A stretch of 64,000 nucleotides of DNA from Parabacteroides faecalis (GCF_022809355.1 NZ_JAKZMM010000017.1:1-64000), one strand, 5' to 3'. Counted from the stretch's first letter, positions 45,807 to 54,968 are shown. The notes: generated by a model not told the origin, from the sequence alone. Program-made: numbers and translations.

Positions 45807-46787
45807 TTACTTCAGATTATTGTTTAGATAATCTTGTAATGTAAAACGAGGGTTGGTTATTTGTTCAATTGGAATTGATTCTTGGCTTTCAATCACTATG
45901 GACTCTTTATGGATGATTAGTCGGGTGATAAAACTCATAACATCATATTGGTTACGATGAAGAGGCAAGTCGGCAATTTCATGTCCTGCATTTTCAACAA
46001 TATGGAATTGATAAGAAGCCTTGACTTTTTTTAGACTTGCAGCAATAGTTTCGGAACCCCAAAGTCCACCGAAAGGTGCCAGTGTCGCTTGCTGAAATGG
46101 TACGATGTTATCGGCACGACCTTGAAACAGGAGCATAGGACAAGGCTTGTTTTTCCAAGTCGGAACATGACTGTCCAGAATAGCTCCGGCAAAAGAAATA
46201 ACGCCGGCATACTGGAATGTATCCGGCAGTTGCAGAGCAAATGTAGCTTGATTACATCTATAATAAGTAGCTTGTAAGGCAGTGATGGCTCCGGCACTGG
46301 AACCACAGGCTATGATTTGCTGTGGATTGATATTCCATGCGTCATGATGAGATAGAATAAAAGAAGTAGCATCATAGAAATCCGTAACAGCCGTGTCGAT
46401 GGCTTGTTGTAGAACTTGCATAAAATCGATCGGCGATTGAATATTTGAAGTTTCCAGATTTTTTAGCTCGGTCCGATAATCAGTAGATACAACAACAAAA
46501 CCTTGTCGTGCCAAAAAGTGGAAAAAGCTGATATAACCTTTGTATGCCTTATCGCCTCCTTTGAAACCTCCACCAAAAGCAAATAGAATGACAGGTTTCT
46601 TTATCGAATCTATGGTAGAATGAAATTCGTACTTATCGAGTGACAAGGTATCATTCCCGTGGGTGGCAAAGACGAAATTCTCTTTTATGACTTCTGGAGA
46701 TATTGGTTGATTACTTGCCGATGGCAAAGAATGAGTACAAGCAACTAATGTAATCAAGCAGGATATGTATAAACAAAGTTTTGTCAT
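45807..46787 (-). CDS. Alpha/beta-hydrolase lipoprotein, esterase-like
   Basis: A 326-residue exported lipoprotein from the ATG at 46787 (lipobox LVACTHS). The alpha/beta-hydrolase core has FAFGGGFKGGDKAYKG in the oxyanion region, the nucleophile elbow ACGSSAGAITALQ (GSSAG), an acid in LLFQGRADNIVPFQQ and a histidine in IVENAGHEIADLP, all in order. It is probably a carboxylesterase or acyl esterase at the cell surface. The frame extends 17 codons upstream, but the promoter element sits there. Confidence 0.82.
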   Translation of the reverse strand: MTKLCLYISCLITLVACTHSLPSASNQPISPEVIKENFVFATHGNDTLSLDKYEFHSTIDSIKKPVILFAFGGGFKGGDKAYKGYISFFHFLARQGFVVVSTDYRTELKNLETSNIQSPIDFMQVLQQAIDTAVTDFYDATSFILSHHDAWNINPQQIIACGSSAGAITALQATYYRCNQATFALQLPDTFQYAGVISFAGAILDSHVPTWKNKPCPMLLFQGRADNIVPFQQATLAPFGGLWGSETIAASLKKVKASYQFHIVENAGHEIADLPLHRNQYDVMSFITRLIIHKESIVIESQESIPIEQITNPRFTLQDYLNNNLK

Positions 46788-46818
46788 GGCTATGGTGTTT
46801 CTTGATGTTAATATATAG

Positions 46819-46826
46819 CAAAGGTA
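46819..46826 (-). promoter_or_regulatory. Promoter -7 element for the esterase gene
   Basis: The minus strand reads TACCTTTG, 32 bp before the start codon at 46787. Confidence 0.55.
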
Positions 46827-46868
46827 TAGAAAAAACAAAAAGCATTGTTTATCTGTTAAATCTTTATG

Positions 46869-46876
46869 TATTTTTG
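46869..46876 (+). promoter_or_regulatory. Promoter -7 element for the Ca2+ ATPase gene
   Basis: TATTTTTG matches TAnnTTTG, 30 bp before the start codon at 46907. Confidence 0.5.
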
Positions 46877-46906
46877 TGACTCGTTTTAGTAACCCTTTAA
46901 TTAAGT

Positions 46907-49591
46907 ATGATGGAAAATAAACAGCAATATCAGGGGCTTACTTCTGCACAGGTAGAGGAAAGCCGCCGTTTGCATGGTGAGAATGTACTGACTCCTCCGG
47001 AGAAAACTCCTCTTTGGAAACAGTTTTTGGAAAAGTTCGAAGATCCGATTATCCGGATTTTGTTGGTAGCTTGGCTTTTGTCAATGGTGATTGCCGGTGT
47101 GCATTGCTGGGGACCTGAAGCAGCGGGCTTCTCAGCCTTCCTGGAGCCACTGGGTATTTTCTTTGCCATTATGTTGGCTAGTTGTGTTGGCTTTTTCTTT
47201 GAAGTAAAAGCGAATCGTGCGTTTGATATCTTAAACACGGTAAATGATGATATTCTGGTAACAGTGATCCGGAATGGACATATCACGGAAGTGCCGAGAA
47301 AAGAGGTAGTGGTTGGTGATATTGTCATGCTGGGAACAGGAGAAGAAATTCCGGCCGACGGTCATTTGTTGGAAGCCGTTTCTTTGCAGGTCAATGAATC
47401 AACGCTGACGGGTGAACCGATGATTGGAAAGACCACCAAGGAAGAAGACTTTGATCCTGAAGCAACGTATCCATCCAATGTGGTCATGCGTGGAACGACT
47501 GTTGTAGATGGTCACGGTGTCATGGTGGTTGAACAGGTTGGCGATGCTACCGGTTACGGAAAAGTATATGAAGGTTCGCAGATTGACAATAATATAGATA
47601 CGCCCCTTCAGATTCAATTGAAAGGATTAGCCAATGTAATCAGTAAGGCCGGTTATGCGATTGCTGCTGTTACCTTTATTGCATTAACGGCGAAATTGTT
47701 TATAGGTGGTCAGGATTATTCATGGATGGAATTGATTTCCCATCTGCTGAATTTCTTTATGGTGGCTGTTACTCTGATTGTAGTATCAGTTCCCGAAGGT
47801 TTGCCGATGAGTGTGACCTTGAGTTTGGCTTTGAGTATGAATCGGATGTTGAAGACGAATAATCTGGTTCGTAAGATGCATGCTTGTGAGACAATGGGGG
47901 CAACAACAGTTATCTGTACCGATAAGACCGGAACACTGACACAGAATCAGATGCAAATTCATGAGACGAAGTTTTATAATTTGCCGGATCAGAAACTGAC
48001 GGATGATACATTAAGTCGTTTGATCAAGGAAGGTATTTCTGTCAACTCGACTGCCAATCTGGAACGTGAAGGAGATAAGGTAAAGACTTTGGGTAATCCG
48101 ACAGAAGCGGCTTTGTTGTTATGGTTGAATGCACAAGGTGTAGATTACCTGAATGTGAGAGATGCTGCATCGGTCGTTAGCCAGCTGACGTTCTCTACCG
48201 AAAGAAAATATATGGCCACAGTAGTGGATTCGCCTTTGTTGGGTAAGAAGGTTTTGTATGTGAAAGGTGCTCCCGAAATCGTCTTGTCAAACTGTAAGCG
48301 GGTAGCGATGGATGGTGATTATGTATCGGTAGAAGCAGCCAAGCCTAAGATTGAAGCACAATTACTGGCTTATCAGAATATGGCGATGCGTACGTTGGGC
48401 TTTGCTTATCAGGTATTGGACGATGGTGCGAATCTGGCGCCTTATACGGATGGACGTCTGAATAAAGATTTGGATTTGACGTATGTTGGTATTGTAGCTA
48501 TTTCCGATCCTGTTCGTCCGGATGTGCCGGCTGCCGTACAAAGTTGTATGGATGCGGGTATTTCTGTCAAGATTGTTACGGGTGATACACCGGGTACTGC
48601 CCGAGAAATCGGTCGTCAGATTGGCATTTGGAAACCGGAAGATACTGACAGAAATATCATTACCGGTCCGGCGTTCGAAGCTTTGAGTGATGAAGAGGCT
48701 TTGGATCGTGTATTGGATCTGAAGATTATGTGCCGGGCTCGTCCGACGGATAAGCAGCGGTTGGTTCAATTGTTGCAGCAGAAAGGGGCTGTTGTAGCTG
48801 TTACTGGCGACGGAACCAATGATGCTCCGGCGTTGAAAGCAGCACAAGTCGGATTATCAATGGGCGATGGAACATCGGTTGCCAAGGAGGCCAGTGATAT
48901 CACAATCTTGGATAATTCATTTGGAAGTATTACCCGTGCGGTGATGTGGGGGCGTTCGTTGTATCGGAATATCCAGCGTTTCTTGCTGTTCCAGCTGACT
49001 ATCAATGTCGCTGCCTGCTTGATTGTCTTGTTAGGTTCATTGATTGGAACCGAATCTCCGCTGACTATTACGCAGATGCTTTGGGTGAATCTGATCATGG
49101 ATACCTTTGCTGCCGGAGCTTTGGCTTCATTGCCGCCGAACGAGAAAGTAATGAAAGATAAACCCCGTAAGAGTGGAAAAGACGGAGATTTCATTATTAC
49201 GCGCCCGATGGCTTATCGGATTTTTGGTGTCGGTGCAATATTTGTGATTATATTGATGGGCTTATTGTTGCATTTCCATGCTTCCGAAGGATTGTCGCCC
49301 CGTGATTTGTCGTGGTTCTTCAGTTTCTTTGTTATGTTGCAGTTCTGGAATATGTTTAATGCGAAAGCATTTATGGAAGGAAGTTCTGCTTTTGCTCATT
49401 TGGGAGCTTGTAAGAGTTTCTTGTTTGTGGCCTTGTTGATTCTGATCGGTCAATACTTGATTGTGACGTTTGGCGGACCGATGTTCAACGTCGTTCCTTT
49501 GTCATGGTCTGACTGGGGAATTATTATTGGATCTTCTTCGCTGGTACTTTGGGTAGGAGAGATTGCCCGGTTGTTCGGCAAGAAATCATAA
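46907..49591 (+). CDS. Calcium-translocating P-type ATPase, PMCA type
   Basis: An 894-residue inner-membrane pump. Key P-type motifs: STLTGEP in the actuator domain, VPEGLP in membrane helix 4 (Ca2+ site), the phosphorylated aspartate in CTDKTGTLT (Asp339), KGAPE in the nucleotide domain and TGDGTNDAPALKAA in the hinge. The C-terminal membrane bundle has MLWVNLIMDTFAAGALA with Asn and Asp as expected in the Ca2+-pump clade. It probably exports Ca2+ from the cytoplasm. ATG at 46907 or 46910 could start it. Confidence 0.92.
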   Translation: MMENKQQYQGLTSAQVEESRRLHGENVLTPPEKTPLWKQFLEKFEDPIIRILLVAWLLSMVIAGVHCWGPEAAGFSAFLEPLGIFFAIMLASCVGFFFEVKANRAFDILNTVNDDILVTVIRNGHITEVPRKEVVVGDIVMLGTGEEIPADGHLLEAVSLQVNESTLTGEPMIGKTTKEEDFDPEATYPSNVVMRGTTVVDGHGVMVVEQVGDATGYGKVYEGSQIDNNIDTPLQIQLKGLANVISKAGYAIAAVTFIALTAKLFIGGQDYSWMELISHLLNFFMVAVTLIVVSVPEGLPMSVTLSLALSMNRMLKTNNLVRKMHACETMGATTVICTDKTGTLTQNQMQIHETKFYNLPDQKLTDDTLSRLIKEGISVNSTANLEREGDKVKTLGNPTEAALLLWLNAQGVDYLNVRDAASVVSQLTFSTERKYMATVVDSPLLGKKVLYVKGAPEIVLSNCKRVAMDGDYVSVEAAKPKIEAQLLAYQNMAMRTLGFAYQVLDDGANLAPYTDGRLNKDLDLTYVGIVAISDPVRPDVPAAVQSCMDAGISVKIVTGDTPGTAREIGRQIGIWKPEDTDRNIITGPAFEALSDEEALDRVLDLKIMCRARPTDKQRLVQLLQQKGAVVAVTGDGTNDAPALKAAQVGLSMGDGTSVAKEASDITILDNSFGSITRAVMWGRSLYRNIQRFLLFQLTINVAACLIVLLGSLIGTESPLTITQMLWVNLIMDTFAAGALASLPPNEKVMKDKPRKSGKDGDFIITRPMAYRIFGVGAIFVIILMGLLLHFHASEGLSPRDLSWFFSFFVMLQFWNMFNAKAFMEGSSAFAHLGACKSFLFVALLILIGQYLIVTFGGPMFNVVPLSWSDWGIIIGSSSLVLWVGEIARLFGKKS

Positions 49592-49613
49592 AGCGTTTAG
49601 CGTAATATTAAAA

Positions 49614-49637
49614 AGGAATGCGTAAGTTTGCATTCCT
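49614..49637 (+). promoter_or_regulatory. Hairpin overlapping the tsaB promoter element
   Basis: AGGAATGC (49614-49621) pairs with GCATTCCT (49630-49637). The loop contains TAAGTTTG (49623-49630), a TAnnTTTG match 27 bp before the tsaB start codon. No T-run follows, so it is not a clear terminator. Confidence 0.5.
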
Positions 49638-49656
49638 GAAAATATAAATTATAGTT

Positions 49657-50370
49657 ATGCCTTGTATATTACATATTGATACATCTACCGATGTTTGTTC
49701 AGCTGCGCTGACGAACAATGGTGTAGTCGTAGAAGAAAAGGTTTCTTACGAAGGTCATTCACATGCCTCGTTGTTGGGATTGTATGTAGCCGATTGTTTG
49801 AAGAGTGCGAAAGAAAACGGACTTTCGCTGGATGCTGTTGCCGTAAGTTCCGGTCCGGGTTCTTATACAGGATTGAGAATCGGTGTCTCTATGGCGAAAG
49901 GAATTTGTTTTGGCTTAGGTATTCCTTTGATCAGTGTTCCGACTCTGGAACTGCTGGCTTCTACTGCCATTCGGAATTATCCTGAGAACGATGCTTTGTA
50001 TTGCGCGATGTTGGATGCACGTCGGATGGAAGTATATGCTGCCATCTATAATCAGAGACGGGAACAAGTACGTGAAGTGAAGGCCGACATTGTCACTGCT
50101 GAAACGTATGCACCCTATCTGAACGAAGGAAAAGTATGTTTCTTCGGTAACGGTTCCGGTAAATGTAAATCCGTGATAGAGCATCCGAATGCTGTCTTTA
50201 TTCCGGATGTACATCCGATAGCAGCACAGATGATGTCGTTGGCTGAAGAACGTTATGCCAACCGTCAATTTGAAGATGTAGCCTATTTCGAACCTTTCTA
50301 TCTGAAAGAATTCCAGGCTACGATTGCCAAGAATAAAGTATTAGGCGAAGTATTGCATCCGCATAAATAA
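49657..50370 (+). CDS. tsaB: tRNA threonylcarbamoyladenosine protein TsaB
   Basis: A 237-residue ASKHA-fold protein. The N-terminal LHIDTSTDVCSAAL and the motif AVSSGPGSYTGLRIGVSMAKGICFGLGIPL are typical of TsaB. It partners TsaD and TsaE in making t6A37 of ANN-decoding tRNAs. It is followed after 9 bp by a DUF3810 gene, probably co-transcribed. Confidence 0.94.
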   Translation: MPCILHIDTSTDVCSAALTNNGVVVEEKVSYEGHSHASLLGLYVADCLKSAKENGLSLDAVAVSSGPGSYTGLRIGVSMAKGICFGLGIPLISVPTLELLASTAIRNYPENDALYCAMLDARRMEVYAAIYNQRREQVREVKADIVTAETYAPYLNEGKVCFFGNGSGKCKSVIEHPNAVFIPDVHPIAAQMMSLAEERYANRQFEDVAYFEPFYLKEFQATIAKNKVLGEVLHPHK

Positions 50371-50379
50371 TAAGCGGAT

Positions 50380-51417
50380 ATGAAGAAGATACGAGTCCGC
50401 TGGATTATACAGGCAGTTTGTCTGGTGTTGGTCTGGTTGCTGAAACTCTTTCCGCATGGAGGAGAATGGTATGCAACCACCATTTACCCTGTATGTTCCG
50501 GCGGACTCGCTTGTTTTTCTTCCTTCTTTCCTTTTTCTCTCAATGATTTGTTTATTTATGGGAGTTTGGCTGGTATTTTGTTGTATCTGCTTTATGCGCT
50601 GTTGTGTAAACATCGGGTAAAACAAGCGTTGGTTCATGTAGTAGAATATTTAGTTTGGGTGTATATCTGGTTTTATGCGGTGTGGGGACTCAATTATTAC
50701 CGGAATGATTTTTACCAGCGCACTCAGTTACAACGGCAAGTCTATTCAGAAGAATTGTTCGGACGTTTCTTGCAAGTTTATACTGATTCTTTGAATGCAG
50801 CCTATTGTCCTGTGGATACGGTGGAAAAAGAAAAGGTGGAAGCGGCAATTAAAGCTAGTTATGCTGTTTTAGATACGAAATATGGTTTAACTTGTCCGCC
50901 TGAGAATTTACGGCCGAAACCTATGTTGTTCCCTTCCTTGATGAGTGGAGTAGGTGTGATGGGATATATTGGCCCTTTCTTTATAGAATCTCATCTGAGC
51001 AAAGATTTGCTTCCGGTTCAGTATGCTGCTACTTGTGCTCACGAAATGGCGCATGTCTTGGGAATTTCCAGTGAAGCCGAAGCCAATTATTACAGTTACC
51101 TTATCTGTACGACATCATCTGAACGGGAGATCCGTTTTTCCGGTTACTTTTCTTTGTTGCCTTATGTTCTTTCCAATGCTTATCGTGTTTTGCCCGAAGC
51201 TGATTTCAAAGCCTGGCGAGAGACACTTCGCCCTGAGATTGTTTCTTTATATCGGGAAAAAGCTGATCATTGGCAGAATCTTTATAATCCTTTGCTGGGT
51301 GAAATACAAGACAAGATGTATAACTGGTATCTGAAAGGAAATCGGATTTCTTCCGGAACGGCCAATTATTCCGAAGTGATTGGTTTGATTATGGCGGCTC
51401 AGTCTGCTTCCTTCTAA
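50380..51417 (+). CDS. DUF3810-type membrane zinc-peptidase-like protein
   Basis: A 345-residue protein with about three N-terminal membrane helices (residues ~5-23, 46-76 and 87-105). A HEMAH zinc-binding motif lies in CAHEMAHVLGISSEAEANYYSYLIC (HExxH plus a downstream glutamate), as in gluzincin-type metallopeptidases. PMLFPSLMSGVGVMGYIGPFF precedes it. I associate this with DUF3810, common in Bacteroidetes and without a known substrate. It shares a cluster with tsaB, and its 3' end is followed by a repeat array. Confidence 0.8.
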   Translation: MKKIRVRWIIQAVCLVLVWLLKLFPHGGEWYATTIYPVCSGGLACFSSFFPFSLNDLFIYGSLAGILLYLLYALLCKHRVKQALVHVVEYLVWVYIWFYAVWGLNYYRNDFYQRTQLQRQVYSEELFGRFLQVYTDSLNAAYCPVDTVEKEKVEAAIKASYAVLDTKYGLTCPPENLRPKPMLFPSLMSGVGVMGYIGPFFIESHLSKDLLPVQYAATCAHEMAHVLGISSEAEANYYSYLICTTSSEREIRFSGYFSLLPYVLSNAYRVLPEADFKAWRETLRPEIVSLYREKADHWQNLYNPLLGEIQDKMYNWYLKGNRISSGTANYSEVIGLIMAAQSASF

Positions 51418-51442
51418 AACCTGCTGGCTGGTATGGTAACTA

Positions 51443-51570
51443 TAAGTAACGAGAATCAAAAATGATTCCCGGGAGTTTCATTTCTGATCCTCGTTGGTTT
51501 TGTCGGAAAAGCCGGCGTATTTTGCCAAAAAGCCGGCGCAAATTCATCAAAAGCCGGCGTAAATTTTTTC
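51443..51570. repeat. Composite short tandem repeat array, same two families as near 4221
   Basis: An inverted unit AAGTAACGAGAATCA (51445-51459) is followed by TGATTCCCGGGAGTTT at 51463 and TGATCCTCGTTGGTTT at 51485 (period 22). Then GCCGGCG cores follow at 51511, 51532 and 51553 (period 21) with AAAAGCCGGCGTATTTT-type units. It fills the convergent gap between DUF3810 and mutY. The order of the two families matches 4221-4340. Confidence 0.85.
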
Positions 51571-51607
51571 ATTTCCTATAGGCTTTTTATACGCATCCCT
51601 AAGTTTT

Positions 51608-52687
51608 CTATAAATCTAAAGAAATCAGGTATTTATGGATAAGTATAGGAACTGCGTATGAATCCAGCTCGTCTGTCGCTATTTGTTGGTAGTTCGATGA
51701 GAGATCGCCTGTATTTTCTACTTCGATTTGATAGAATGTCGCATAAAGAGTCTGATGAGACAGAACATGCTTGCGTACCGGACTTATGGTTTGTACCGTT
51801 ATTTTTCCACAGCCCTGAAATACCTTTTTCCATTCTTCCATTTGAGATAAAGCTTCCCATTCGCATGGCTGTTCGGTTTCAATCAGCGGAAACTGATACA
51901 AACCTTTCCAAATATCATCATCTTGCCTTTTCTGAATCCAGGTAGTTTGTTTCTTATATATAATGTATAAGTAATGGAAATAACGGTTACGTGTTTTAAT
52001 CTTTCCTTGCTTCTTTGGATAATCCGATACATTTTGCTGGAGATAAGCCATGCAAACATCGGCTAGGGGACAAATTGTACAATCGGGATTTTGCGGAACA
52101 CATTGTAAGGCTCCCAGTTCCATGATAGCCTGGTTGTGCAAACCAGCCTGCTGGTGCGATAGCAAAGAAGAAGCCAGTTCGGCAAAAACTTTCTTTCCTT
52201 GCGTAGTGTCGATAGGCGTTTCGATGGCAAACAGACGTGAAAGTACCCGATAAACATTTCCATCGACAACGGCGTAGGGTTTATTCCAGGCAAAAGAGAC
52301 AATAGCTGCGGCTGTATAATCGCCAATGCCTTTCAATGATTTTACGTCTGAGTAGTCGGTCGGAAACTTGCCTCCGAATTGCTGCATGATCGTCTTTGCT
52401 GCCGTATGTAAGTTCCTTGCCCGGCTGTAATAACCTAATCCTTGCCAGTATTTCAGGACTTCATCTTCTGAAGCCTCGGCCAATGCTTGCACATTCGGGA
52501 AACGGGCAACGAACCGATTGAAATAATCTAGTCCCTGTGCTACGCGTGTTTGTTGTAAAATGATTTCGGAAATCCAGATAATGTAAGGATTTGTTGTTTC
52601 TCTCCAAGGCAATTCCCTGCGGTTTGTCTGGTACCAAGTAATGAGTTTATTGCTGATATAAGTGTCATTATTCGTCTCTATCTTCAT
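51608..52687 (-). CDS. mutY: A/G-specific adenine glycosylase
   Basis: A 359-residue base-excision repair enzyme that removes adenine opposite 8-oxoguanine. The helix-hairpin-helix region is ALKGIGDYTAAAIVSFAW-like (KSLKGIGDYTAAAI), followed by the catalytic aspartate in AVVDGNVYRVLSR. The [4Fe-4S] cysteines are C-x6-C-x2-C-x5-C in CVPQNPDCTICPLADVC. A C-terminal NUDIX-like domain recognises 8-oxoG. The start at 52687 is preferred; an in-frame ATG at 52732 lies on the promoter element. Confidence 0.94.
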   Translation of the reverse strand: MKIETNNDTYISNKLITWYQTNRRELPWRETTNPYIIWISEIILQQTRVAQGLDYFNRFVARFPNVQALAEASEDEVLKYWQGLGYYSRARNLHTAAKTIMQQFGGKFPTDYSDVKSLKGIGDYTAAAIVSFAWNKPYAVVDGNVYRVLSRLFAIETPIDTTQGKKVFAELASSLLSHQQAGLHNQAIMELGALQCVPQNPDCTICPLADVCMAYLQQNVSDYPKKQGKIKTRNRYFHYLYIIYKKQTTWIQKRQDDDIWKGLYQFPLIETEQPCEWEALSQMEEWKKVFQGCGKITVQTISPVRKHVLSHQTLYATFYQIEVENTGDLSSNYQQIATDELDSYAVPILIHKYLISLDL

Positions 52688-52729
52688 GAAAGTCTGTGTT
52701 AAATGAATTACATAACTGATTGACATGTG

Positions 52730-52737
52730 CAAACATA
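52730..52737 (-). promoter_or_regulatory. Promoter -7 element for mutY
   Basis: The minus strand reads TATGTTTG, 43 bp before the mutY start codon. Confidence 0.5.
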
Positions 52738-52816
52738 CGGATATAATCAGGAATAAGCAGAAATATTTTTCCTAAAAAATGCGATAGAATTACTTTTTCT
52801 CTTCAAGAAAAAGCTA

Positions 52817-52824
52817 TATATTTG
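52817..52824 (+). promoter_or_regulatory. Promoter -7 element for the HU gene
   Basis: TATATTTG matches TAnnTTTG, 48 bp before the start codon. Confidence 0.55.
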
Positions 52825-52871
52825 CATTCCAAAAAATTATAAGGTCCAATTAATTAAATAAATTATAAGAC

Positions 52872-53144
52872 ATGACGAAAGCAGATATTGTTAGCGAGAT
52901 TTCAAAAAGTACTGGTATTGATAAACAAACAGTATTGGCAAGCGTGGAATCATTCATGGAAATAGTTAAAGGTTCTTTAGCTAAGAATGAAAACGTTTAT
53001 TTGAGAGGTTTCGGTAGTTTTATTGTGAAGAAGAGAGCACAAAAAACAGCTCGTAACATTTCAAAGAATACGACAATTATTATTCCAGAACATAATATTC
53101 CTTCATTCAAGCCCGCGAAAACGTTTTTGAATGAAGTAAAATAA
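52872..53144 (+). CDS. HU-family DNA-binding protein
   Basis: A 90-residue histone-like protein, the usual length. MTKADIVSEISKSTGIDKQTVLASVESFMEIVKGSL is the dimerisation part, VYLRGFGSFIVKKRAQKTARNI leads into the DNA-binding arm, and IPSFKPAKTFLNEV closes it. The arm has IIIPEHNIPSF in place of the classical HPQTGE/P loop, so DNA contact residues differ. It bends and packages DNA. It is followed after 39 bp by a 29-residue basic protein. Confidence 0.93.
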   Translation: MTKADIVSEISKSTGIDKQTVLASVESFMEIVKGSLAKNENVYLRGFGSFIVKKRAQKTARNISKNTTIIIPEHNIPSFKPAKTFLNEVK

Positions 53145-53183
53145 GTAAAATTTATACGTTTAATCTTTTAAATTTTTAAAGCG

Positions 53184-53273
53184 ATGCCAAGCGGAAAGAA
53201 AAGAAAAAGACATAAAATGTCTACTCACAAGCGTAAAAAAAGACTGAAGAAAAACAGACATAAGAAGAAGTAA
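53184..53273 (+). CDS. 29-residue basic protein, AURKAIP1/COX24-like ribosomal type
   Basis: Starting at the ATG at 53184 is a 29-residue frame, MPSGKKRKRHKMSTHKRKKR followed by LKKNRHKKK and a TAA at 53271. It is almost entirely Lys, Arg and His. Very short proteins of this kind in Bacteroidetes are annotated as AURKAIP1/COX24-domain proteins, related to the mitochondrial ribosomal protein mS38, and are likely ribosome-bound. The assignment is from pattern memory. It lies between HU and rng and is too short for typical gene-length cut-offs. Confidence 0.8.
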   Translation: MPSGKKRKRHKMSTHKRKKRLKKNRHKKK

Positions 53274-53289
53274 GTCTTTTTTTGTGTCA

Positions 53290-53349
53290 AAAGAACAAAC
53301 TTAATAAGAGACCTTTTAAGTTTGTTCTTTGCTTATTTTATAAGGTCTC
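53290..53349 (+). promoter_or_regulatory. Structured leader of rng, possible pseudoknot
   Basis: AAAGAACAAACTTAA (53290-53304) and TTAAGTTTGTTCTTT (53316-53330) form a perfect 15-bp stem. The loop GAGACCTT (53308-53315) is complementary to AAGGTCTC (53342-53349), which ends 9 bp before the rng ATG. The structures can coexist as an H-type pseudoknot. It may also terminate the upstream transcript, since the stem ends in CTTTGCTTATTTT. Confidence 0.65.
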
Positions 53350-53358
53350 CATTCTTAA

Positions 53359-54945
53359 ATGAAACCTGAAGTGATTAGTGAATTAGTTGTAAATGTTGAA
53401 CCCCAGGAAATGTCGATTGCCGTACTGGAAGACAAGAATCTGGTAGAGCTTCAGAAAGAAGCCCGGAATCTTCAGTTTGCGGTAGGCGATATTTATTTAG
53501 GCAAGGTGAAGAAACTGATGCCGGGGTTGAATGCTGCGTTCATTGATGTAGGGTATAAAAAGGATGCATTTCTTCATTATCAAGATTTAGGATCGAACTT
53601 CAACATGCAGCAGAAGTATTTGAAACAGGTCTTGTCTGATCCTAAAAAGGCTGTTTCTATATCGAAGTTGCAAAACGAACCGGAAATCGAGAAAGACGGA
53701 AGTATTGGGGATATTCTGAAAATCGGTCAGGAAGTTTTGGTGCAGATCGCCAAAGAACCGATTTCAACAAAAGGTCCGCGTCTGGCTTCCGAGTTATCAT
53801 TCGCCGGCAGATACATTGTTTTGATTCCTTTTGGCGATAAGGTTTCTGTTTCTTCCAAGATCAAGACATCGGAAGAACGTGCCCGGTTGCGCCAATTGAT
53901 TCAGAGTATCAAACCGAAGAATTTTACGGTGATTGTTCGTACTTCTGCCGAAGGAAGACGAGTTGCTGAACTCGATCATGAACTTAGGACTCTGGTAGCG
54001 CGCTGGGAAGAAAGTATTGCTAAGCTCTCGAAAGATAAGAATCCTTCTTTAATCTATGAAGAGACAGGACGTGCGGTGGCTTTGTTGCGCGACATTTACA
54101 ATCCTTCGTTCCAGAATATCTATGTGAACGATCCGGATGTCTATAATAGTATTCGGGCGTATGTGAGCCTGATTGCTCCCGGAAGTGAGAATATTGTACA
54201 ATTATATACCGGCGGATTACCTATCTTTGATAATTTTGCAATTACCAAGCAAATAAAATCTTTATTCGGACGTACAGTAACGTATAAGAGCGGTGCTTAT
54301 TTGGTGATCGACCATACGGAAGCCATGCACGTCATTGATGTGAACAGTGGTAACCGGGCGAAGAGCAGCGAAGATCAGGAACAAACAGCTATGGAAGTCA
54401 ATCTGGCTGCTGCCGATGAAATTGCCCGTCAGTTGCGCCTGCGAGATATGGGCGGAATTATTGTGGTCGATTTTATAGATATCCATGATAATGCGAATAA
54501 GCAGAAACTTTTCGAGCACATGACAAAAGCAATGGCTTGCGATCGGGCAAAACACAATATTTTGCCTTTGAGTAAGTTCTGCCTGATGCAGATAACACGT
54601 CAGCGTGTTCGTCCGGCGATGGATGTTGAAACCTCTGAGACTTGTCCCGCCTGCTATGGTTCTGGTACCGTGAAACCCTCTATTTTGTTTACGGATAGTT
54701 TGGAGGGAAAGATTGATTGTCTCGTCAATAAACATCATTTGAAGAAATTCACCCTACATATCCATCCTTATGTGGCAGCTTATGTGAATAAAGGGTTATT
54801 CCCTTTAAGTTGGCAATGGAAGATGAAATATACACATGGGCTAAAGATTGTCCCAAACCAAAGTCTTGCATTTTTGGAATATAAGTTTTTCGATGAAAAT
54901 AACAATGAATTGGATATGAAAGAAGCGCAAGAAGGCAAAGGCTGA
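53359..54945 (+). CDS. rng: Ribonuclease E/G family protein
   Basis: A 528-residue endoribonuclease of RNase G length. The S1 domain starts at GDIYLGKVKKLMPGLNAAFIDVGYKKDAFLHYQD. The catalytic aspartates are in MHVIDVNSGNRAKSS and GGIIVVDFIDIHDN, and the zinc-link cysteines are CPACYGSGTV (CPxC). It processes rRNA and mRNA. Unlike E. coli RNase E there is no long C-terminal scaffold. The leader is structured and may allow autoregulation, as is known for rne in other bacteria. Confidence 0.93.
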   Translation: MKPEVISELVVNVEPQEMSIAVLEDKNLVELQKEARNLQFAVGDIYLGKVKKLMPGLNAAFIDVGYKKDAFLHYQDLGSNFNMQQKYLKQVLSDPKKAVSISKLQNEPEIEKDGSIGDILKIGQEVLVQIAKEPISTKGPRLASELSFAGRYIVLIPFGDKVSVSSKIKTSEERARLRQLIQSIKPKNFTVIVRTSAEGRRVAELDHELRTLVARWEESIAKLSKDKNPSLIYEETGRAVALLRDIYNPSFQNIYVNDPDVYNSIRAYVSLIAPGSENIVQLYTGGLPIFDNFAITKQIKSLFGRTVTYKSGAYLVIDHTEAMHVIDVNSGNRAKSSEDQEQTAMEVNLAAADEIARQLRLRDMGGIIVVDFIDIHDNANKQKLFEHMTKAMACDRAKHNILPLSKFCLMQITRQRVRPAMDVETSETCPACYGSGTVKPSILFTDSLEGKIDCLVNKHHLKKFTLHIHPYVAAYVNKGLFPLSWQWKMKYTHGLKIVPNQSLAFLEYKFFDENNNELDMKEAQEGKG

Positions 54946-54968
54946 TCGCTCCTTTTATAGTATGAAAT

